DNA of 64,000 nucleotides from Thiomicrospira sp. ALE5 (GTDB lineage Bacteria; Pseudomonadota; Gammaproteobacteria; Thiomicrospirales; Thiomicrospiraceae), in the NCBI RefSeq assembly GCF_900112445.1, contig NZ_FOYY01000003.1, positions 1,189,960 through 1,253,959 on the forward strand, read 5' to 3'. Positions 1-9,056 of the stretch are shown here, in pieces (position 1 is the first letter of the stretch; every line of letters begins with the position of its first letter). The notes beneath the pieces are model-generated. The model saw nothing but the letters and a program-made list of their open reading frames with translations. It ran no database searches and was not told where the DNA came from. The translations under genes were made by a program, and so were the position numbers.

Positions 1-556
1 ACAAGGTAAAACTTGAACTAGCTTTTCCACTAGTAAAAGTTAGGCTTGCTAATAATGCTGCATCAGGATTTGTATAAATTCCCACAGCTGATCTTAAGCC
101 ATTAAGTTTACGTGTATCCGTGCCACTTAGTTCATCATGCATCTTAAAATTAAGATTAGCTAAATGGACTGGGCCATATTCTTTTGAAAAAGCTAAAAGG
201 GATAGGATCAAATAATAATAATACACATCCCAGTTCGTTTTAGTCTTTAAATTGAGACCCTTTAACCAGTTCTCTGTTGGAAGATGATTAAATTTTCTCA
301 ATAACTGATTTTTAGCTATTTCAATAAAACATGGATCAGATTTTGCTGCAAACAAATCATCAACGTAAGCTGCCAAAGTTTCAGCATTATAATCCAGTAA
401 AACTGGAGCAAACGCTGGAAGCACAAACGATGACTTATCCTTAGCATACGTTTGGCTACCAGTATTTGTCATTAAATGATGGTGATTATATTGCTCGGCA
501 ATATAATCATTTGTTATCACACGCCCGTTTGGGGCTCTAACAACACCATTTTGCAT
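1..556 (-). CDS. CsoSCA-position protein, divergent carboxysomal carbonic anhydrase candidate (3' truncated by window edge)
   Basis: An open frame of 185 codons starts with ATG at 556 and runs off the left edge without a stop. It begins 3 bases after the csoS2 stop, the place where alpha-carboxysome operons carry csoSCA (carboxysomal carbonic anhydrase). The segment LPTENWLKGLNL (about residues 95-106) resembles the W(V/I)xGxNL/GLDM helix region I remember from the N-terminal helical domain of CsoSCA, and acidic and aromatic helices surround it. The zinc-binding catalytic domain would lie outside the window, so the function cannot be confirmed. The basic N-terminal RuBisCO-binding peptide known from CsoSCA is not obvious. 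The frame has a YYYY run at about residues 115-118. What is seen is the position and one short similarity; the carbonic anhydrase call is inference. Confidence 0.55.
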   Translation of the reverse strand, partial: MQNGVVRAPNGRVITNDYIAEQYNHHHLMTNTGSQTYAKDKSSFVLPAFAPVLLDYNAETLAAYVDDLFAAKSDPCFIEIAKNQLLRKFNHLPTENWLKGLNLKTKTNWDVYYYYLILSLLAFSKEYGPVHLANLNFKMHDELSGTDTRKLNGLRSAVGIYTNPDAALLASLTFTSGKASSSFTL

Positions 557-559
557 AGC

Positions 560-2719
560 TTAGGCTCTTGCGCCACCTGAAACAGTAACACTAGCGCCCT
601 GTTTGGTATTACCTGACGAGCCCGTAATCGGACTGGATTCGGCTACCTTTGGATTTGTTTCTGGCCTGAAGTCTCTTGCTAGATTAAGGGATTTTGATCC
701 ATTGCCCTTCATACTCACATTGCGACCTTTAGCCCAGCGGCCTTCTGTACCGGTTACACTACTTGCACGTCCCCATGAATCGCCTGTGATAGAAAAGCCA
801 CGATCGGCCCCATCGCCTGTAATTTTTGAAGATAAATCCTCAGTAATTTCAGCGCCTGGACTAGCAACTGATGGTGCGGTCATTGGCATCATCATAGGTT
901 GTGAAATTGCTTGCATACTCGCCGGGTTCATCAAAACTGGAAAGTCAGATTCTCCTGGCACAGAAGCAACACTGTTTTGACACATGGCTGAGGTTTGATC
1001 TACACCTTGATAAGGCGTACCACTTACACTACTACAAACACCTTGTTGTGCGCCAGTTAAACCCATTGGACCTGGTTGGGTACCTGTGGTTGGCTTAGGC
1101 ACAACACCTGGACGGTTCATATAGTCCGGCTTTACCTTTTCAATTGGTAAATCACACTCTTCAGCTGCATCAAGGCTTTGATAATTAGAACCTGTTACAC
1201 TTTTGCAGCGACCCGCCCCAGCACCAGTAACTTTACCGCCAAGGCCTGCACGGTCACCAGTGATTCTCTGCCCTACAAATGTTTTAGATTCAACTACTTT
1301 TCTAGCGCCCTGCTGAAGACTATCACCACAGCGTGCGACTCGCACGTCATTGGATTGATATTCATTGCCTGACACATCTTTACAAAAGCCAGCCTCATCA
1401 CCTGTAACAGGTTTATAAAAATTTACATTAGTGCCAGATACTTGATTACCAGACGAGGTTTCTGAAACATCCACCTTGGTTGGTACTGACATAATGCTTG
1501 GTCTTGCCTGACGTGATGGTTCCTTTGAAGGAGTAGCTGTGTATGACAGATACTGACTTCCAGTTATAGAACGTTCTGCGCCTGGCTCAAGACCTGTCAT
1601 AGCTTCGCGAGCCTGCATGGATGGACCAGAAATGGTCTGATTCTTCACGGTACGTGACTGACTCACTTTTACAGGTCCTGCCTCTGGCTTACTGCCACAA
1701 AACATCTCACCTTGATCAGCAGGTAGATACTCAGTACCCGTTACACCACGACATTGACCAGGCTCAGTGCCAGTAACCTTTTCAGACAATCCAACTTCGG
1801 TTCCACTAACATGACGCCCTGAAGCGGTCGATGTCACTGATACTTTACGAGGGTTAGCTTCAGGCTTAAAGCTACACTTGGCCTGAAATTCATCAGGGCT
1901 GGTATACTCTGTACCACTGATAACACGACATGCACCTGACTCTGATCCAGTCATTTTGTTGGTATCAGAAACCATGGTCCCGCTTACTGTCTGATCATAG
2001 CCAGTCTGAGAAAACCCCACTTTTGCAGGATAAGGCTCAGATGTTGCAGGCTTACGTGAAACCTTTCCCGTTGGACGGCACACACCAGATGATGTTTTAC
2101 CTTGCGTACAACGCTGATGTCTCACTTCACGAGCAATCTGACGACCATTGGCATCTGGATTTGCCATCTTGGCAATACTTGATACCGAACTAGAGCCGGA
2201 TAGCTTAGCTTTAAGTGCAGCCTTACCTTCAGACTGCGCTTTACGGTAAGTACGTGCAACCAATCGACCTTTAGGCATAACACTACCCATGGTCTTAACG
2301 TTTGTTGATTTAGCTTTTACTTCCTTGCGAGTACGCTCAGTACTTACAGCAGTTGCTGCTTGAACCGGTGCGCTAGCTTCAGAAGTAATAGGCTCAACAG
2401 GACGCTTTTGTCTTGGCTGACGAGTTGGCTGTGATTTAGCCTTATATCCACTGCCTTTGACAAGCTGTTTACGGCGTTCTACTGCTGCCTTTCTACCCTC
2501 GTTAACAACAGGAGTAGCAGTTGCAACAGTATTTCTTGAACGTGCTGGCGCAGCAAATGATTCACTGCGCACAGGCTCCGAACTCTTGACAGATGCAGAG
2601 GTATTCACAATAGGCTGATGAGCTTTGGGAACAATTGGTGTTCCCTTGCCCTTCGTTTGAGCTTGGCGACGTGCTTTTGCAAGATCACGGCCAGAAAGCC
2701 CTTGTGTGTTTGAACTCAT
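560..2719 (-). CDS. csoS2: Carboxysome assembly scaffold CsoS2
   Basis: This is the intrinsically disordered scaffold that links RuBisCO to the alpha-carboxysome shell. The 719 residues divide as in the family. The N-terminal third carries four basic repeats that bind RuBisCO (near KARRQAQTKGK, ERRKQLVKG, TYRKAQSEGKAA and REVRHQRCTQGK). The middle has about five repeats of the type KVxxSxTxxGxxVSGT...VTGTExGxCxxVSGTEY, most with a Cys pair; the third lacks these Cys. The C-terminal part keeps I/VTG motifs and ends ITGSSGNTKQGASVTVSGGARA-like, as in Halothiobacillus CsoS2. It is shorter than Halothiobacillus CsoS2 (about 870 aa). TAGGAGG lies upstream of the ATG. It sits between cbbS and the presumed csoSCA, in the standard order. 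A possible -1 frameshift site is reported as a finding. Confidence 0.97.
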   Translation of the reverse strand: MSSNTQGLSGRDLAKARRQAQTKGKGTPIVPKAHQPIVNTSASVKSSEPVRSESFAAPARSRNTVATATPVVNEGRKAAVERRKQLVKGSGYKAKSQPTRQPRQKRPVEPITSEASAPVQAATAVSTERTRKEVKAKSTNVKTMGSVMPKGRLVARTYRKAQSEGKAALKAKLSGSSSVSSIAKMANPDANGRQIAREVRHQRCTQGKTSSGVCRPTGKVSRKPATSEPYPAKVGFSQTGYDQTVSGTMVSDTNKMTGSESGACRVISGTEYTSPDEFQAKCSFKPEANPRKVSVTSTASGRHVSGTEVGLSEKVTGTEPGQCRGVTGTEYLPADQGEMFCGSKPEAGPVKVSQSRTVKNQTISGPSMQAREAMTGLEPGAERSITGSQYLSYTATPSKEPSRQARPSIMSVPTKVDVSETSSGNQVSGTNVNFYKPVTGDEAGFCKDVSGNEYQSNDVRVARCGDSLQQGARKVVESKTFVGQRITGDRAGLGGKVTGAGAGRCKSVTGSNYQSLDAAEECDLPIEKVKPDYMNRPGVVPKPTTGTQPGPMGLTGAQQGVCSSVSGTPYQGVDQTSAMCQNSVASVPGESDFPVLMNPASMQAISQPMMMPMTAPSVASPGAEITEDLSSKITGDGADRGFSITGDSWGRASSVTGTEGRWAKGRNVSMKGNGSKSLNLARDFRPETNPKVAESSPITGSSGNTKQGASVTVSGGARA

Positions 2720-2752
2720 GCATAGCCTCCTAAGAGTTGGCTGATTTATGGA

Positions 2753-3097
2753 TTACAGACCGCGTGGACGATAAACAACAAATTCATGTCCTTTACACTG
2801 GGTGTAATTGTCATAACCAACCATACGGATTAGGTGGTCTGGATACGCACGACGACACTCTTCAAGCTCAGCAAGAACTTGATCAGGGTTACGCATACCG
2901 AAAAATGGTAGCTTCCACATACCCCAATAATGCTCAGATGCTTGCTCTGGTGCTTCATGCTCTAAAGCCGGCGTCCAACCTTGGTTAATAATGTAAACGA
3001 TCTGATCGTAGATTTCGTCTTGGCTTAATGGTGGCAAGAACGAGAAAGTTTCATAGGTGCGTGTAGTACGGAAATCACCTGAACTCATTACTGACAT
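2753..3097 (-). CDS. cbbS: RuBisCO small subunit, form IA
   Basis: The 114-residue small subunit caps the L8S8 RuBisCO in the carboxysome. It shows the family hallmarks [10 protein letters not shown] near the N terminus, the [10 protein letters not shown] strand, [11 protein letters not shown], and the C-terminal [17 protein letters not shown]. The length is normal for a form IA subunit. The chosen ATG at 3097 has AAGGAGAATTCT directly upstream, so the longer start is preferred over the internal Met at codon 4. The gene lies 35 bp after cbbL and 33 bp before csoS2 and is clearly part of one operon. Confidence 0.98.
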   Translation of the reverse strand: MSVMSSGDFRTTRTYETFSFLPPLSQDEIYDQIVYIINQGWTPALEHEAPEQASEHYWGMWKLPFFGMRNPDQVLAELEECRRAYPDHLIRMVGYDNYTQCKGHEFVVYRPRGL

Positions 3098-3132
3098 AGA
3101 ATTCTCCTTAAACTAAATGGGCAAGTTTGAAA

Positions 3133-4545
3133 TTAAGCGTCAAGCTTATCAACAGTGTCAAATTCAAACTTGATTTCTTTCCAAGTTTCTAGTGCAACCG
3201 CTAGCTCTGGGCTATGACGTGCTGCATCACGAAGAATGTCACCACCTTCACGCTCTAGATCACGACCTTCGTTACGTGCTTTAACACAGGCTTCCAAAGC
3301 AACACGGTTAGCTGCTGCACCGGCTGCGTTACCACCTGGGTGACCTTGCGTACCACCACCGAACTGAAGAACTGAGTCATCACCAAAGATTGTAACCAAT
3401 GCTGGCATGTGCCATACGTGGATACCACCTGAAGCAACTGCGAATACGCCTGGCATTGAACCCCAGTCTTGATCGAAGAATACACCACGAGAACGATCTT
3501 CTGGAACAAATGCTTCACGCAACTGGTCAACGAAACCTAATGTAGAGGCACGATCACCTTCCAATTTACCAACAACAGTACCGGTGTGTAAATGATCACC
3601 ACCAGACAAACGTAGACACTTAGCTAGCACACGGAAATGGATACCGTGGTTAGGGTTACGGTCGATTACAGCGTGCATTGCACGGTGGATATGTAACAAC
3701 ATACCGTTCTTACGACACCAGTTAGCTAATGAAGTGTTAGCAGTGAAACCACCTGTTAAGAAGTCATGCATAACGATACGTACGCCAAGCTCTTTAGCGT
3801 ATTCCGCACGTTCCATCATGTCTTCACAAGTTGCAGCGGTTACGTTTAGGTAGTGACCCTTAACTTCGCCAGTTTCAGCTTCTGCTTTGTTGATTGCATC
3901 AGCAACAAATGAAAAACGATCTCTCCAACGCTGGAATGGCTGTGAGTTGATGTTTTCATCGTCTTTAGTTAAGTCCAAACCGCCACGCAAACACTCATAT
4001 ACTGCACGACCGTAGTTCTTAGCTGACAAACCTAGTTTTGGCTTGATGGTACAACCCAACATTGGACGACCATATTTGTTCAACTTATCACGCTCTACCT
4101 GGATACCACTTGGTGGGCCACCACAGGTTTTGATAAATGCAACAGGGAAGCGAATATCTTCTAGACGTAATGAACGAACCGCTTTAAAGCCGAATACGTT
4201 TCCAACTAATGAAGTAAGTACGTTTACAACTGAACCTTCTTCGAATAAGTCTAATGGATAAGCGATAAATGCATAGAACGCATCTTTGTTACCAGGAACG
4301 TCTTCAATTCTGTAACAACGACCCTTGTAGAACTCCATATCAGTCAACAAGTCAGTCCAAACAGTTGTCCAGGTACCAGTTGATGATTCTGCCGCTACAG
4401 CTGCTGCTGCTTCTTCACGTGGAACACCCGCTTGTGGGATAACTTTGAAACACGCCAAAAGGTCAGTGTCAAGCGGAGTATAATCTGGCGTCCAATAGGT
4501 CAGTTTATAATCCTGAACACCAGCATTAAATGTTTGATTTGCCAT
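3133..4545 (-). CDS. cbbL: RuBisCO large subunit, form IA
   Basis: The catalytic subunit of ribulose-1,5-bisphosphate carboxylase/oxygenase fixes CO2 in the Calvin-Benson-Bassham cycle. At 470 residues it has the usual length. The active-site segments are all present: [11 protein letters not shown] (catalytic Lys), [11 protein letters not shown] (Lys to be carbamylated, Asp and Glu for Mg), HIHRAMHA, loop 6 GKLEGDR, and the phosphate-binding [11 protein letters not shown]. The N terminus ([14 protein letters not shown]) and a following csoS2 mark it as the carboxysomal form IA enzyme. It is the first gene of the operon. A 185-bp AT-rich gap separates it from the SirB-like gene upstream, and the promoter is expected there. 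Confidence 0.99.
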   Translation of the reverse strand: MANQTFNAGVQDYKLTYWTPDYTPLDTDLLACFKVIPQAGVPREEAAAAVAAESSTGTWTTVWTDLLTDMEFYKGRCYRIEDVPGNKDAFYAFIAYPLDLFEEGSVVNVLTSLVGNVFGFKAVRSLRLEDIRFPVAFIKTCGGPPSGIQVERDKLNKYGRPMLGCTIKPKLGLSAKNYGRAVYECLRGGLDLTKDDENINSQPFQRWRDRFSFVADAINKAEAETGEVKGHYLNVTAATCEDMMERAEYAKELGVRIVMHDFLTGGFTANTSLANWCRKNGMLLHIHRAMHAVIDRNPNHGIHFRVLAKCLRLSGGDHLHTGTVVGKLEGDRASTLGFVDQLREAFVPEDRSRGVFFDQDWGSMPGVFAVASGGIHVWHMPALVTIFGDDSVLQFGGGTQGHPGGNAAGAAANRVALEACVKARNEGRDLEREGGDILRDAARHSPELAVALETWKEIKFEFDTVDKLDA

Positions 4546-4668
4546 ACTACTATCACCTCAAATTAAAGGTTGTTACGAACTCACCGGACATAATAATTAC
4601 CTTAAACCATAATGACTAATTGGAAAATCTAATGCTTTGCATAGATAATTATCAATGAACGATACTTT

Positions 4669-4697
4669 TTAATAATATTTTTTTATGATTTGTGCAA
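4669..4697 (-). promoter_or_regulatory. Possible cbbL promoter in the AT-rich leader
   Basis: On the minus strand TTGCAC (4697-4692) is followed after 17 bases by TATTAA (4674-4669), a fair sigma70-type pair about 125 bp before the cbbL start. The 4546-4730 gap is strongly AT-rich. It contains T-N11-A-like palindromic stretches around 4600-4650 that could bind a CbbR-type LysR regulator, but no cbbR gene is in the window. This is a weak prediction. Confidence 0.3.
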
Positions 4698-4730
4698 ACT
4701 TTGTGCCTTAATTTCATCCAACACACAGTC

Positions 4731-5102
4731 CTAAAACGGCCAGGCTTGCTTCTCTACTGCTACTGCAACCAACAAGAACAATAATGCTAGATTAACTATC
4801 CAAAACATCCCTTGCTGAACTCGAGATTTGGCCACTTTAAACACCATGACACTCAGACCCACGTAAATCAACACGCCTACCAGCTTGATGAGTATCCATG
4901 GATCCGAAAATGCAAATGGCGTCATCAGTACAATTCCAACCGCACTTAGGATCAGTAGCGTATCAATAACATGCGGCACGATTTTGACTGGCTTTCTCGT
5001 CACCCATTCACGATTATAGATCACACCAAGACCACGTATAAAAAACACACTGATACTCGTTAATACAGCTAACTTATGTAATAACAATAAACTTGCATAC
5101 AC
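4731..5102 (-). CDS. SirB-family integral membrane protein
   Basis: A 123-residue hydrophobic protein with four predicted membrane segments (about residues 4-25, 45-63, 69-88 and 98-117). The pattern LLLHKLAVLTSISVFFIRG at the N terminus, PHVIDTLLILSAVG in the middle and the C-terminal EKQAWPF match the SirB2/SirB family of small inner-membrane proteins, whose molecular role is unsettled. It lies between the biotin genes and the carboxysome operon on the same strand. The 185-bp gap to cbbL suggests independent transcription. Confidence 0.8.
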   Translation of the reverse strand: MYASLLLLHKLAVLTSISVFFIRGLGVIYNREWVTRKPVKIVPHVIDTLLILSAVGIVLMTPFAFSDPWILIKLVGVLIYVGLSVMVFKVAKSRVQQGMFWIVNLALLFLLVAVAVEKQAWPF

Positions 5103-5152
5103 AACACACCCCCTAATGATAAATAAATATTTTTACGTTTATAAACTCAAAC

Positions 5153-6130
5153 TTACAACGAACTTTCGCCGCCTTGATTGCGACGATTTTTTAACTCCAC
5201 TGCCAACTCATCAAGGGTTATATTCACAACGCCTGATTTATCCCTGTTTGGCCCTTTCATAATTTCCTGTACGGCCCAAGCGTGGCCTTGCACTACTTCA
5301 AAGCTTGCCGCCACTTGACCCAGATGGCTTGTTTCTGCCTCATAGGCCGCCAACACTTTACTTAAGGTTTTACGCCCCAATAAGCCCGAAGACTGGCTTT
5401 CTGTCGCTGCTGCATTGGTCGCGCCCAGTAACTTTAAGTCTTTTAGAACATTGATTGGCTTGTCATAAACAAGCTGCAACAGATCTACATCCATGACTGG
5501 CTGACCAAACCCATTACGAATTAACGCATCACCTATATCATGCATATCGATGAAATCATTAAAACGTCGATGTGCCGACTCGCCCTCAACACTCAACCAG
5601 GCCTGGCGCAACTCCTTTAAAGTATCCGGACCAAAGGTACTAAACATTAATGCGCCACCCGGACGAATTACTCTGCGCATCTCTGTAAACACCTTATCTA
5701 AGTCTTCACACCATTGCAGCATAAAGTTACTTACAAGCATATCAAATGATGCATCGGCAAATGGTAAGCTATAGGCATCCGCTTGCACCCATTCAACTGG
5801 CAATCTCGGAACTGACCAAAACCGCCACTTGGCTGATTTGGTCGCTAATCGTAATTTACTCTGCAACAGCATTTGTGCAGATAAATCTACCGCGGTAATC
5901 TTGGCATCTGGGTAATGCTGACACAACTGTTCGGTTAGTAGTCCCGTACCGCAGCCCAACTCCAGAACATTTTCTTTTGAACTTTTCAACAACAATGTAC
6001 GTTCAGCCATGTCCTTGGCAACTTGGCGCTGAATAACAGCAGCCTCATCATAAGTACTGGCCGCTCTAGAGAAGTGATGCTTTACATGTTGGCGATTAAT
6101 CAACTCGATTCTCAGTGTGAATAAATTCAA
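5153..6130 (-). CDS. bioC: Malonyl-ACP O-methyltransferase BioC
   Basis: BioC methylates malonyl-ACP with S-adenosylmethionine so that fatty acid synthesis can build the pimelate moiety of biotin. SAM-binding motif I is VLELGCGTGLLTEQL (about 55-69), followed by DLSAQML and the post-motif ADAYSLPFADASFDML with FMLQWCEDL, all typical of class I methyltransferases of the BioC type. The N-terminal FSRAASTYDEAAVIQRQVA is the family signature. The start is uncertain: the longest frame uses TTG at 6130, inside bioH; an alternative TTG at 6103, overlapping the bioH stop, also gives a good N terminus. The gene is translationally linked to bioH, which supplies the next step. Confidence 0.95.
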   Translation of the reverse strand: MNLFTLRIELINRQHVKHHFSRAASTYDEAAVIQRQVAKDMAERTLLLKSSKENVLELGCGTGLLTEQLCQHYPDAKITAVDLSAQMLLQSKLRLATKSAKWRFWSVPRLPVEWVQADAYSLPFADASFDMLVSNFMLQWCEDLDKVFTEMRRVIRPGGALMFSTFGPDTLKELRQAWLSVEGESAHRRFNDFIDMHDIGDALIRNGFGQPVMDVDLLQLVYDKPINVLKDLKLLGATNAAATESQSSGLLGRKTLSKVLAAYEAETSHLGQVAASFEVVQGHAWAVQEIMKGPNRDKSGVVNITLDELAVELKNRRNQGGESSL

Positions 6131-6890
6131 TAATACTTTGGCTGGTTAAATCTGGATGCGACAAGAATGGAATATGCGCCGCACCATTGATAATTCTAGC
6201 TGACCCCGCCTGTTCGCGTGTTACCCAGTCTAGCAGGCCTGCTGCCGGAACAAGCGGATCTTTTTCGCCAAGCAACCATAAACAAGGCCGCTTATTGTGG
6301 CGCATTTTGCCGCGCAGGTCTAGTGACTGTAGCAACTGAAGCCCCTGATAAAGTCCTTTAAAACTGGGCAGTGCACGTCCTAAATATTGTTGACGTAACT
6401 GACGAGTAAACAAACGCGCCTTGTCTCCACCCTGACACTGCAGTGCATAAAAGGTATTCAACAATGCCTTGCCATCTTCTTGCAATGCTTGAATAAAACC
6501 CAGCATTAAAGACGGTGCTACTCCGTAACGCCAGCCTTGCCCTTGTTGAAAACAGGGTGTTGATGCAAGGTTAATGATACCTAGAACACGTTCTGGATGT
6601 CTTAATAACAACTGTTGCGCCATCAATCCGCCCAAAGACCAACCCAGCACCCATGTCGGCTCATTGGGCAGTCGCTCGACTAAACTCGCTAACCAGGCCT
6701 GGTTCACTTTTTCAACCGAAGCAGTTAAGGCCAGATCAATTTCAGGCTGCTGTCCAAATCCGGGTAACTCAATAAAATGCAATGCCATGCTAGCACCCAG
6801 CGTTTGTTCTGCCCAAGTTTGCCAGACGTTGTTATCGGCACCCCATCCATGTATAAGCACTAAATTGGGTTTTTGCACGTCAGTATTCAT
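6096..6890 (-). CDS. bioH: Pimeloyl-ACP methyl ester carboxylesterase BioH
   Basis: BioH removes the methyl group from pimeloyl-ACP methyl ester, closing the modified fatty acid cycle before BioF. This is an alpha/beta hydrolase of 264 residues. The oxyanion segment LIHGWGADNNVW is near residue 13, the nucleophile elbow GWSLGG is at about 83-88, the catalytic Asp lies in GEKDPLVP and the catalytic His in GAAHIPFLSHP. The length fits E. coli BioH (256 aa). The gene directly precedes and overlaps bioC; bioB-bioF lie further upstream on the same strand, separated by the oppositely oriented cold-shock and DsrE-like genes. Confidence 0.96.
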   Translation of the reverse strand: MNTDVQKPNLVLIHGWGADNNVWQTWAEQTLGASMALHFIELPGFGQQPEIDLALTASVEKVNQAWLASLVERLPNEPTWVLGWSLGGLMAQQLLLRHPERVLGIINLASTPCFQQGQGWRYGVAPSLMLGFIQALQEDGKALLNTFYALQCQGGDKARLFTRQLRQQYLGRALPSFKGLYQGLQLLQSLDLRGKMRHNKRPCLWLLGEKDPLVPAAGLLDWVTREQAGSARIINGAAHIPFLSHPDLTSQSIIEFIHTENRVD

Positions 6891-7093
6891 TAGAGCAGCC
6901 TGCCTTTTAATATTATGGTGATTATAATTTAAGCAAACTTTGCCATTAAATTTGCAAAAAACAAGTTTTAAGCAAAAAAAACCTAAAAAAGACCCTAGTT
7001 TTGAAAACTAAGTATTCTTTTAGAAAAATACTATGGTAGGATTAACTTACGTCATCAAATTCGATGATGATTTTTATGTATTTTGAGGTAGTT

Positions 7094-7303
7094 ATGTCAG
7101 ATTTAGTTACAGGCACCGTTAAATGGTTTAACGATGAAAAAGGTTTCGGTTTCCTAGCACAAGAAAATGGTCCAGATGTATTTGTCCATTTCCGCGCAAT
7201 CAATGGTAGTGGCCGTAGAACTTTAGTTGAAGGTCAAGCTGTTACGTTCAACATCACTGAAAGTGATAAAGGTTTACAAGCGGATAACGTTACCGCACTG
7301 TAA
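7094..7303 (+). CDS. Cold-shock domain protein (CspA family)
   Basis: A 69-residue single cold-shock domain, an RNA/ssDNA-binding OB fold acting as RNA chaperone or antiterminator. It has RNP1 KGFGFL and RNP2 DVFVHF, preceded by GTVKWFNDE. The start is the ATG at 7094 with GAGGTAG upstream; an in-frame ATG at 7064 is ignored because it adds a non-family extension and lacks a ribosome site. The leader (about 6905-7093) is long and AT-rich, which is common for csp genes with temperature-responsive leaders. A clear intrinsic terminator follows. Confidence 0.96.
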   Translation: MSDLVTGTVKWFNDEKGFGFLAQENGPDVFVHFRAINGSGRRTLVEGQAVTFNITESDKGLQADNVTAL

Positions 7304-7338
7304 ATCCAATTGCACTAAACTTTGTGTTAATGCAATCG

Positions 7339-7372
7339 AAACCGTGTCGTTTTTAACAGCACGGTTTTTTTA
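7339..7372 (+). terminator. Intrinsic terminator of the cold-shock gene
   Basis: AAACCGTG (7339-7346) pairs perfectly with CACGGTTT (7360-7367), and the right arm continues into a T run (7365-7371). Confidence 0.85.
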
Positions 7373-7406
7373 TATCTACAAATTATAAAAATATCAGGAG
7401 CATACC

Positions 7407-7901
7407 ATGTCTAAACTCACCCGCCTTGTTCTACCAATCATTGTTGCGCTTGGATTCGTGATGCCCGCTCAAGCTCAAAACCTTAAACCCGTACCTGAAA
7501 TCCAAGGCCCCTCACAAGATCGTTTTCCAGGTGATCCCGCCACGCATAAAGTGGTCTATATGTTTAACCAAGCTGATAATGATTACCAAACGTCAATTCT
7601 AAACTCTATTCAAGCCATGCTGAGAATGTACGATGATGATGTCGAAATTGCTGTCGTGGTGATTGGTCCTGGCATTCACGTTTTAGCTAAAGAACCCCAG
7701 CGTGAAGTGGATCCGCTGATCTATGAGCGTGTAGCAAGCTTTGCCAATGACTACAATGTGCGTTGGATTGCCTGTGGCAACACGATGAATTCTATAGGTT
7801 GGCAACATGAAGACATGCGCCCATTTGCGGAATATGTTGAAGTAGGGGCATCAGCTTTGATGGAATTACAATCCAATGGCTTCGCGTTTATTGCTTGGTA
7901 A
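7407..7901 (+). CDS. Periplasmic DsrE-family protein
   Basis: A 164-residue protein with a signal peptide (SKLTRLVLPIIVALGFVMPAQAQ, cleavage likely after AQA near residue 23). The mature part has the DsrE/DsrF-like fold pattern: VVYMFNQADNDYQTSILNSIQAMLRMY, then VEIAVVVIGPGIHVL and a Cys in WIACGNTMNSIGW (about residue 122). DsrE-family proteins handle sulfur or thiol groups, which would suit a sulfur oxidiser, but the exported single-domain members have no fixed function. AGGAG precedes the ATG. The 3' end overlaps the convergent bioF by 14 bp. Confidence 0.85.
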   Translation: MSKLTRLVLPIIVALGFVMPAQAQNLKPVPEIQGPSQDRFPGDPATHKVVYMFNQADNDYQTSILNSIQAMLRMYDDDVEIAVVVIGPGIHVLAKEPQREVDPLIYERVASFANDYNVRWIACGNTMNSIGWQHEDMRPFAEYVEVGASALMELQSNGFAFIAW

Positions 7902-9045
7902 GCTGCGCAAAACCTTCAATCAAGCCCGCAATTTGATCGGGCTGATGACTAGCACTGAGCGTAATACGTAAGCGTGCTTGCGCCACCGTAGGTGGACGAA
8001 TTGCCGCCACCCAGAATCCGGCTGTTTTAAGTTGCTCGCTCCAGCTCACTGCCTGAGCGGCATCTCGACACAACACGGGCTGAATAGCACTTGCTGATTC
8101 TAGCATGGGCAGCCTTAACTCATTTAACCCCTGTCTGAGCTGGGTAATATTCGCATTCAGCCTTGCTCTAAGCTGATCACCTTCTTGCACCAGTTCTAGT
8201 GCTGTCAAGGTTGCCAAGGCATTAAGGGGCGACATCGCCGTAGTATAGATAAAGGGTCTAGCAAACTGAATTAAACTCTCAATCAAAACTTCACTACCGG
8301 CCACAAACGCCCCACTGGTCCCAAACGCTTTACCAAACGTACCCATCAAAATATGATCTGCCGCGGGCGTCACGCCAAAATGACTAAAACTACCACGCCC
8401 TTGCGCGCCTAATACACCCATCGCATGCGCATCATCAACCAGCAACCAGGCCTGGTGCTGATCAGCTAACTGAGTTAAGTGCGCAATATCTGCTAAGTCC
8501 CCATCCATGCTAAATACGCTATCCGTCACAATCAGTGATTGCTGTTCCGTGCCAGCAAGACGACGCGATAATGCCGCATAATCTAAATGCGGGTAACGTT
8601 TAAAATCGGCTGATGAGGCTAATGCTCCATCAATTAGGGAGGCATGATTCAATTTATCCGCAATAATGACATCACCCGACTGCAACAAGGTTTGTTGCAC
8701 CGCTAAATTAGCCATATAACCGGTTGAGAATAACAAGGCACGCTCAGTTCCCAACCAGCTCGCTAACGCCTGCTCAAGCTGATGATGATAATGATGATGA
8801 CCGGTTACCAGATGCGCAGCGCCTGAGCCCCAGCCTGCAGCCTGATCTTTGCAAACCACGTCTTTAATCTTCGGATGACTAGCCAAACCTAAATAATCAT
8901 TGGAACAAAAATTAATATAGGCTTGGCCATTAATGGTCATGGTGACCGCTTGGGGTGATGAAACCAGCGGACGCTGGCGATACAGTGCTTGAGATTGACG
9001 CTCAGCTAAACGTGACTGAAAGCGTTGCTTGATTGAGCCTTTCAT
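7888..9045 (-). CDS. bioF: 8-amino-7-oxononanoate synthase BioF
   Basis: BioF condenses pimeloyl-ACP with alanine using pyridoxal phosphate, the first step of the biotin ring pathway. The 385 residues show the alpha-oxoamine synthase landmarks: FCSNDYLGLASHP, GSGAAHLVTGHHHYHHQLE, DSVFSMDGDLADI, the PLP-contacting DDAHAMGVLG, and the Schiff-base Lys in GTFGKAFGTSGAF (about 235-247). It follows bioB by 11 bp in one operon. One CAGGCCTG element (8447) encodes HQAWL. bioA and bioD are not in the window. Confidence 0.98.
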   Translation of the reverse strand: MKGSIKQRFQSRLAERQSQALYRQRPLVSSPQAVTMTINGQAYINFCSNDYLGLASHPKIKDVVCKDQAAGWGSGAAHLVTGHHHYHHQLEQALASWLGTERALLFSTGYMANLAVQQTLLQSGDVIIADKLNHASLIDGALASSADFKRYPHLDYAALSRRLAGTEQQSLIVTDSVFSMDGDLADIAHLTQLADQHQAWLLVDDAHAMGVLGAQGRGSFSHFGVTPAADHILMGTFGKAFGTSGAFVAGSEVLIESLIQFARPFIYTTAMSPLNALATLTALELVQEGDQLRARLNANITQLRQGLNELRLPMLESASAIQPVLCRDAAQAVSWSEQLKTAGFWVAAIRPPTVAQARLRITLSASHQPDQIAGLIEGFAQLTKQ

Positions 9046-9056
9046 CCCAGGCGCAA

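Noticed and set aside
603-2193. Plus-strand open frames inside csoS2 (603-980, 901-1098, 1178-1372, 1930-2193)
   Set aside because: Shadows of the repetitive csoS2 gene, with no family resemblance and no ribosome sites.
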